From the NCBI GenBank assembly GCA_964576705.1, contig CAZNVI010000043.1:1-9739 (forward strand): a stretch of 9,739 bases of DNA. Reading direction: 5' to 3'. A program made the translations under genes and the position numbers. Positions 6,101-9,739 of the stretch are shown piece after piece. Each line of letters starts with the position of its first letter. Position 1 is the stretch's first letter. This DNA comes from CAYMDS01 sp964576705 (GTDB taxonomy: Bacteria; Patescibacteriota; Microgenomatia; Levybacterales; UBA12049). The notes beneath the pieces are model-generated. The model saw only the letters and a program-made list of their open reading frames with translations, did no database searches and was not told the origin of the DNA.

Positions 6101-8398
6101 ATGAGAAAGTTAACGAAACTGCATCATAAAGTGACTCACTTTAATAATACTTTAGCAGGCTTTAAATATATAAAGCTTTTGTATGTTTTAAGTTTTGCAG
6201 TAGGACTTACTACGTCAGTTTATATTCAGAATCAATCTACAAATTTACTTAGTAAAGCCGATAATTTTGAAGAGCGACCAAAATATATATTCTTCTGTAA
6301 AAAAGAGAATTACTCACAAAGGGGTTGTAGTGGGTATATTGATACTGATTCAAACGATTTTCATGGTACTTTTGCAGAAAACCCTGGAGGTTTTTGTTGG
6401 AATAATAATCGAGAGATACCCCCAAAGTCGCATAAGATAGTAAATTGTAGTCGAGGCAGATGTGTAGAAAATTGTGAGTCCCTCACGCCTTCACCCACTA
6501 CGCCTCCACCTACAGCCACCCCTCCTAATTCACCGACTCCTTTGCCTACCGCGGTACCCTCAACAACTAATGCTCCAGGTCGGTGTACAGGGAGTATTCC
6601 AGCAAATGCGTCCGCGTGGGGAACCGATGAAGATGATGATTTACAAAATAATAAACAGTGGGAGCATGCATATAGCGATACTGCTAACATCAAATGCCAA
6701 TTTCGATGCACGTCAGGAATATGGACTGGGACCAGTTGTGGCGGAACGGGAGGCGGGGGAGCTACAGCTACCCCACGTCCGGCTACTGCTACCCCGAGAC
6801 CAGCAACTAATACACCTCGTCCACCTACCGCGACTCCTACCTCCATGCCTGGAATTAAAGGTTGCGGTATATCATGCGGGAGTACTTCCGAATGCCAATC
6901 AGGTTTTCAGTGTATTGATGTTTCCAATCAAACTCTCGGCAACGAGTGCTGGAATGAAGCTCAATGCGGAGGTCCTGCTTTAAGATCAAGGATTGAAGGA
7001 GTAGTCAGAGGATGCAATAATGAACCATTACAGGGTGTACCTGTATGGGCCTGGGGAAATACAGTTTTCACAAACCAAAACGGTAAATTCCAGTTAAACA
7101 AAGGAGTTAGCTATAATTCAGAAGGTGATATAGCTTCAAATCCTACATCAGTACTGGCAGGAAATGACGCTGTTAAAAATCCTAATGATCCTAAGTTTTT
7201 AACCTACGGCTATTTCGATACCAATACCGGCAGACAGTATGACGCACTGCAATTACGTAGCGGCAATTCCTGCGGACTGATAAACTGTACCTTCTCGAGT
7301 CGTGTCGGCCAAAGCGGCATCCAAGATGCCCATGAGTTGTATAACGAAGGTACCCCGCAAATTACAAGATACGCCTACAGAATCCATGGTCTGACTGATG
7401 AACTGTATGCATATAACTTCGTATTCACAGATTACCATGCAGGTCTTTTTAACTTCAAGAAAATAGACTGTCCTGTTAACACTCAAGCACCTACCCAGAC
7501 ACCTCCCCCTCTCTTATCCTGCAATGCGACATGTACTACAGATGCCCAGTGTCAGAACACTAATTCCAACTGGTTCTGTTCGCAGACATATAATTACGAC
7601 ACTTCAGGCTGGGTAGAAGAAACTAGCTACTTTAATAATATTTCTTTAAGCTCAGGGAAAATTACAGGCTTAAATCTCCGCCTGAACAACGGTAAAGTAT
7701 CTGAGCATATAGTAAAAGGAGGTAAAATCTACTATCGTCCGGGGTATAACGAACCTATTATTGATGTAACCCAGGATGTTAATCCAGCAGGCTGTGCAAA
7801 TCAAACTGGTATCACTCCACAAGAATGTGCCGCAACAGCAGGAACCATTATTGGCTTCAACAGCTTTTCATATGCCCGGGAAGACGGAAAATCTGTCACA
7901 GCACAACACCTTATCCGAAAGAAAAACTCAGGAGAAGTAGTTATGTACTCAAGAGAGATAGTGCAGGGCGTGGATGGTTGGGGAAAGCCCTGGGATTTGA
8001 ATTTGAATACATATTTTTCTAATAATTCAGTTATCTCAGTTATCGGTTCGAAAAATAATATAACAGCCTTTACTGCTTATTTTCAAAGTATAGATAAGTA
8101 TAGAATACAAAACGTGGTTGGAGGAGGAATTATATTCCAGAGAGCTCTAGGATACTACGGATGGGGTAACTCCATGGCTCAATTCGCCTGGTGTACAAAT
8201 AACGGATTATGCGGATATAATCCGAATGGTACCGGTAATCCGATAATAGCTTTTGAGCAAGTGGAGCTGCAGAATGGAAATATATCAAGATATCTTGTCC
8301 GCAAAGATGGAAAAGTTTATAAAAATGTAGGCTACAAACAGGCCCAAAAATGCAGACTCAAGAGCCACATGTGGAACACATCTTGTCAAACGTATTAA
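6101..8398 (+). CDS. Large secreted modular protein: Cys-rich modules, Thr/Pro linkers, four-fold C-terminal repeat
   Basis: A 765-aa protein not assigned to a named gene. A basic N-terminus and hydrophobic segment at about 24-42 act as signal peptide or anchor. A Cys-rich region (66-125) leads to linker 1 (128-160, Ser/Thr/Pro). Residues 161-213 form a module with CTGSIPANA...KCQFRC...GTSC. Linker 2 (214-250) holds ATATPRP heptapeptides. Residues 255-289 carry C-x3-C-x5-C-x5-C (CGISCGSTSECQSGFQC). Residues about 296-335 resemble a carboxypeptidase-regulatory/SdrB-like beta domain (IEGVVRGCNNEPLQGVPVWA). Linker 3 (458-472) precedes a second Cys motif (474-493, C-x3-C-x5-C-x8-C). The C-terminal half has four diverged repeats starting near 521, 583, 654 and 715, each with I-x-A/G-F/L ... 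V ... G-x-V/I-Y/F. This is probably a surface adhesin or host-contact protein, by architecture only. No sortase motif or C-terminal anchor is seen. Confidence 0.88.
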   Translation: MRKLTKLHHKVTHFNNTLAGFKYIKLLYVLSFAVGLTTSVYIQNQSTNLLSKADNFEERPKYIFFCKKENYSQRGCSGYIDTDSNDFHGTFAENPGGFCWNNNREIPPKSHKIVNCSRGRCVENCESLTPSPTTPPPTATPPNSPTPLPTAVPSTTNAPGRCTGSIPANASAWGTDEDDDLQNNKQWEHAYSDTANIKCQFRCTSGIWTGTSCGGTGGGGATATPRPATATPRPATNTPRPPTATPTSMPGIKGCGISCGSTSECQSGFQCIDVSNQTLGNECWNEAQCGGPALRSRIEGVVRGCNNEPLQGVPVWAWGNTVFTNQNGKFQLNKGVSYNSEGDIASNPTSVLAGNDAVKNPNDPKFLTYGYFDTNTGRQYDALQLRSGNSCGLINCTFSSRVGQSGIQDAHELYNEGTPQITRYAYRIHGLTDELYAYNFVFTDYHAGLFNFKKIDCPVNTQAPTQTPPPLLSCNATCTTDAQCQNTNSNWFCSQTYNYDTSGWVEETSYFNNISLSSGKITGLNLRLNNGKVSEHIVKGGKIYYRPGYNEPIIDVTQDVNPAGCANQTGITPQECAATAGTIIGFNSFSYAREDGKSVTAQHLIRKKNSGEVVMYSREIVQGVDGWGKPWDLNLNTYFSNNSVISVIGSKNNITAFTAYFQSIDKYRIQNVVGGGIIFQRALGYYGWGNSMAQFAWCTNNGLCGYNPNGTGNPIIAFEQVELQNGNISRYLVRKDGKVYKNVGYKQAQKCRLKSHMWNTSCQTY
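6761..6844 (+). repeat. Degenerate 21-bp coding repeat (ATATPRP linker)
   Basis: The codons for residues 221-248 form four 7-residue units: ATATPRP, ATATPRP, ATNTPRP and PTATPTS. The DNA units share the 21-bp period, but codons for the same amino acid differ between units (for example CGT, AGA, CGT for Arg; CCA, CCG, CCT for Pro), so the protein pattern is better kept than the DNA. Confidence 0.75.
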
Positions 8399-8457
8399 AA
8401 TTAATCTTTACGGAGAGTTTTAGATAATCATCCTACATCAATTACATTGAGCTCTTC

Positions 8458-8485
8458 TTGACAAAAGGTTTTTTATATATATAAT
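8458..8485 (+). promoter_or_regulatory. Strong rRNA promoter
   Basis: A perfect TTGACA (8458-8463) and perfect TATAAT (8480-8485) are separated by 16 nt. This is the best promoter match in the window, and the only strong one between the secreted-protein gene and 16S. The start would fall near 8492, giving a leader of about 300 nt. Confidence 0.75.
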
Positions 8486-8525
8486 GTAATGACGATATGT
8501 AATTTTTGGCCGAAGCTTAACTGAT

Positions 8526-8547
8526 TCCCGCTTTGGCGGGATTTTTT
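8526..8547 (+). terminator. Intrinsic terminator-like hairpin in the rRNA leader
   Basis: TCCCGC (8526-8531) pairs with GCGGGA (8536-8541) around a TTTG loop, followed at once by six T (8542-8547). It may end transcripts from the upstream secreted-protein gene, but it also lies about 35 nt downstream of the predicted rRNA start, so rRNA transcription must read through it. Confidence 0.6.
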
Positions 8548-8680
8548 GTCTTTAGCCTTAATTATATATTACTTCTTTACCTCTTAACTTTCCCGATTCA
8601 ATCGGGATAACAAGTCGAAAGATTTTTTGCTCATTGATAATCAAAAAGTGGTAGGGAATTTTTTAGATTCGGATTTCCCT

Positions 8681-8706
8681 CCTCGCACATTACGCGCGAG
8701 GTTTTT
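8681..8706 (+). terminator. Second terminator-like hairpin in the rRNA leader
   Basis: CCTCGC (8681-8686) pairs with GCGAGG (8696-8701) around a 9-nt loop, followed by five T (8702-8706). It is nested in a 9-bp outer stem (8666-8674 with 8707-8715, one G-U pair), so it may be a processing stem instead of a terminator. Confidence 0.35.
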
Positions 8707-8774
8707 ATCCGAGTCGTTTGAATGGAGAATAATTTTTTGTCCCCCTTCGCTCTTTTAGAGCTTCGGAGGACTGC

Positions 8775-8801
8775 AAAAATTTGACTCCGTCAAATTTTTT
8801 T
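8775..8801 (+). terminator. 11-bp A/T-rich hairpin with T run at the 16S 5' edge
   Basis: AAAAATTTGAC (8775-8785) pairs perfectly with GTCAAATTTTT (8789-8799) around a TCC loop, and the T run continues to 8801. It reaches the expected 16S 5' end (about 8796). It could be an attenuator, a processing signal or part of a leader/trailer stem. Confidence 0.35.
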
Positions 8802-9739
8802 GAGAATTTGATCCTGGTTCAGGATGAACGCTGGCGGCGTGCCTTAAGCATGCAAGTCGAACGGGAGCCGCAAGGCTCAAGTGGCAGACGGGTGAGTAAC
8901 GCGTAGGAATCTACCCCTAGGAAGAGCATAGCCCCTCGAAAGAGGGGGTAATACTCTATAACTGGAGTCTCGAGAGGGCACCAAGTTTCCCTTTCGACGT
9001 GCTTCCCAAAATAAATTTGGGTTTGCTTCGCAAAACAGCACTGCTCTCCCTCCTTTTCAAAAAAGGAAGGAAGAAGAGCAGCGAGCGAAGTCGAAGACCC
9101 GATTTATTCGGGCGAGCGTCGAGAAGAAACCATTGGTTTCGTCTCGAGATTCTAGAAAAGGACTTAACGGTCCACCAAGGGAGGAGCCTGCGTCCTATCA
9201 GCTAGTTGGTGAGGTAAAGGCCCACCAAGGCGATGACGGGTAGCTGGACTGAGAGGTTGGACAGCCACAACTGCACTGAGACACGGGCAGTACATCTACG
9301 GATGGCAGCAACTGGGAATATTGCGCAATGGACGAAAGTCTGACGCAGCGACGCCGCGTGGAGGAAGAAGGCCTATGGGTTGTAAACTCCTTTTATTATG
9401 CCGTTCACAGCATTTTGAATAAGCCTCTACTAACTACGTGCCAGAAGTCTCGGTAATACGTAGGAGGCAAGCGTTATCCGGATTCATTGGGCGTAAAGTG
9501 TGCGTAGGCGTTCCGATGTGTCGTGTTTTAAAAACCAAAGCTTACCTTTGGGGTTGGACACGAAACTATCGGAATTGAGGTTTGACAGGGGTGACGGAAC
9601 AGTTAGTGTAGCAGTGAAATGCGTTGATATTAACTGGAACACCGATGGCGAAGGCAGTCACCTGGGTTTTACCTGACGCTGAGGCACGAAAGCTAGGGGA
9701 GCGAAACAGATTAGAGACCTGTGTAGTCCTAGCCGTAAA
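8796..9739 (+). rRNA. 16S ribosomal RNA, 5' part (truncated by window end)
   Basis: Small-subunit rRNA, aligned by eye to E. coli positions 1 to about 815. Landmarks are AGAATTTGATCCTGGTTCAG (8803-8822, position 8 onward), GAACGCTGGCGGCGTGCC, CATGCAAGTCGAACG, GACGGGTGAGTAACGCG, GGCAGCAACTGGGAATATTG, AATACGTAGGAGGCAAGCG, ATTGGGCGTAAAG and GTAGCAGTGAAATGCG. The 5' end is extrapolated from the alignment and uncertain by several nt. The gene is highly diverged at normally invariant sites: the 340 hairpin, 530 loop and 790 hairpin. Helix 17 (V3) is short. Helix 9 is expanded by about 180 nt (8962-9155). Base pairing at most changed sites is kept, which argues for a functional gene. The gene continues past 9739, and no 23S or tRNA is in view. 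Confidence 0.97.
8962..9155 (+). other. Structured expansion of 16S helix 9 (V2)
   Basis: A 13-bp stem (8962-8974 with 9143-9155, two G-U pairs) encloses 168 nt at the place where E. coli has only about 14 nt between CATAA and helix 10. Inside are hairpins CCCAAA/TTTGGG (9005-9021), TTTGC/GCAAA (9022-9034), CTGCTC/GAGCAG with TCCTTTT/AAAAGGA (9041-9081), CCCGA/TCGGG (9098-9112), GAAACC/GGTTTC (9126-9140) and a longer-range CGACG/CGTCG pair (8995-8999 with 9117-9121). It could be a retained expansion or an RNase III-excised intervening sequence. No homing-endonuclease ORF or intron core was seen. Confidence 0.75.

Larger units (their letters stand above)
8399..8795 (+). other. Structured 16S rRNA upstream/leader region, no protein gene
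   Basis: This 397-nt stretch holds no ORF or tRNA that I can recognise. It contains a near-consensus promoter (8458-8485), then in order a terminator-like hairpin (8526-8547), a 7-bp hairpin TCCCGAT/ATCGGGA (8591-8607), a nested stem GATTCGGAT/ATCCGAGTC (8666-8674 with 8707-8715) enclosing a second terminator-like hairpin, a GCTCT/AGAGC hairpin (8749-8761) and an 11-bp A/T-rich hairpin abutting 16S. CGCTCTTTTAGA (8748-8759) is a loose match to the boxA antitermination motif TGCTCTTTAACA (9 of 12); TGCTCATTGA near 8629 is another weak match. Confidence 0.6.

Noticed and set aside
6361..6846. A 161-codon frame on the minus strand, rich in Gly and Val
   Set aside because: It is the mirror of the Thr/Pro-rich linkers of the real plus-strand gene, and there is no promoter or start context.
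118..8398. Possible alternative genetic code (TGA as Gly or Trp), as in some CPR groups
   Set aside because: All six genes read through fully with the standard code and end with TAA or TAG; none needs TGA recoding. Lack of TGA stops among six genes is not informative.
8399..8795. tRNA gene or riboswitch in the 16S upstream region
   Set aside because: No T-loop/anticodon pattern or known aptamer core could be matched; the hairpins are better explained as leader or terminator structures.
8999..9205. A 68-codon open frame inside the 16S gene
   Set aside because: It spans the helix 9 expansion and conserved rRNA, and its coding looks like read-through of hairpins; no endonuclease motif such as LAGLIDADG, HNH or GIY-YIG is visible.
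9581..9590. TTTGACA within the 16S gene as a promoter
   Set aside because: It lies in rRNA sequence with no -10 box at proper spacing; chance occurrence.

Overview
The window looks like a piece of a Candidate Phyla Radiation (Patescibacteria) chromosome, most likely Microgenomates-like. The reasons are a very divergent 16S rRNA with compensated changes at the classical universal-primer sites, a DUF5667-type secreted protein, secreted proteins with Cys-rich 'C-x3-C-x5-C' modules and Thr/Pro linkers, no Shine-Dalgarno sequence before any of the six starts, and low-to-moderate GC with short gaps. The lineage below CPR is inference. The code is standard: no reading frame needs TGA recoding, and the six stops are TAA or TAG.

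Layout: 1-117 is a promoter/leader; 118-2451 (+) encodes DNA topoisomerase I (topA); 2452-2716 is a gene-free convergent gap with a possible leftward promoter antisense to topA. Two leftward genes follow: a membrane-anchored PsbP-like protein with a Cys-rich tail (2717-3697) and a small DUF457-like integral membrane protein (3854-4300), separated by a CPR-style palindrome that may terminate the second one. Between 4301 and 4472 lie divergent promoters around a tandem 12-bp repeat. Rightward from there come a secreted DUF5667/coiled-coil protein (4473-5408), then 12 bp later a TrmH-family rRNA/tRNA 2'-O-methyltransferase (5421-5957), then a large secreted, modular, Cys-rich protein (6101-8398). 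From 8399 to about 8795 is a 397-nt structured non-coding leader with a near-consensus promoter and several hairpins, three of them followed by T runs. The 16S rRNA gene begins near 8796 and runs off the window at about E. coli position 815.

The protein genes are a mix of core housekeeping (topA, trmH-like, rRNA) and cell-surface/secreted accessory proteins; they do not form one pathway. The most noteworthy signals are: (1) a roughly 190-nt structured expansion of 16S helix 9; (2) compensated base-pair swaps in the 16S 530 loop, 340 hairpin and 790 hairpin that defeat standard primers and probes; (3) the terminator-like rRNA leader; (4) a consistent architecture of -10 hexamers 6-8 nt before ATG, which suggests leaderless mRNAs; (5) a four-fold internal repeat in the C-terminal half of the 765-aa secreted protein; and (6) a 22-bp perfect palindrome abutting a 7-bp tandem repeat inside the methyltransferase gene.
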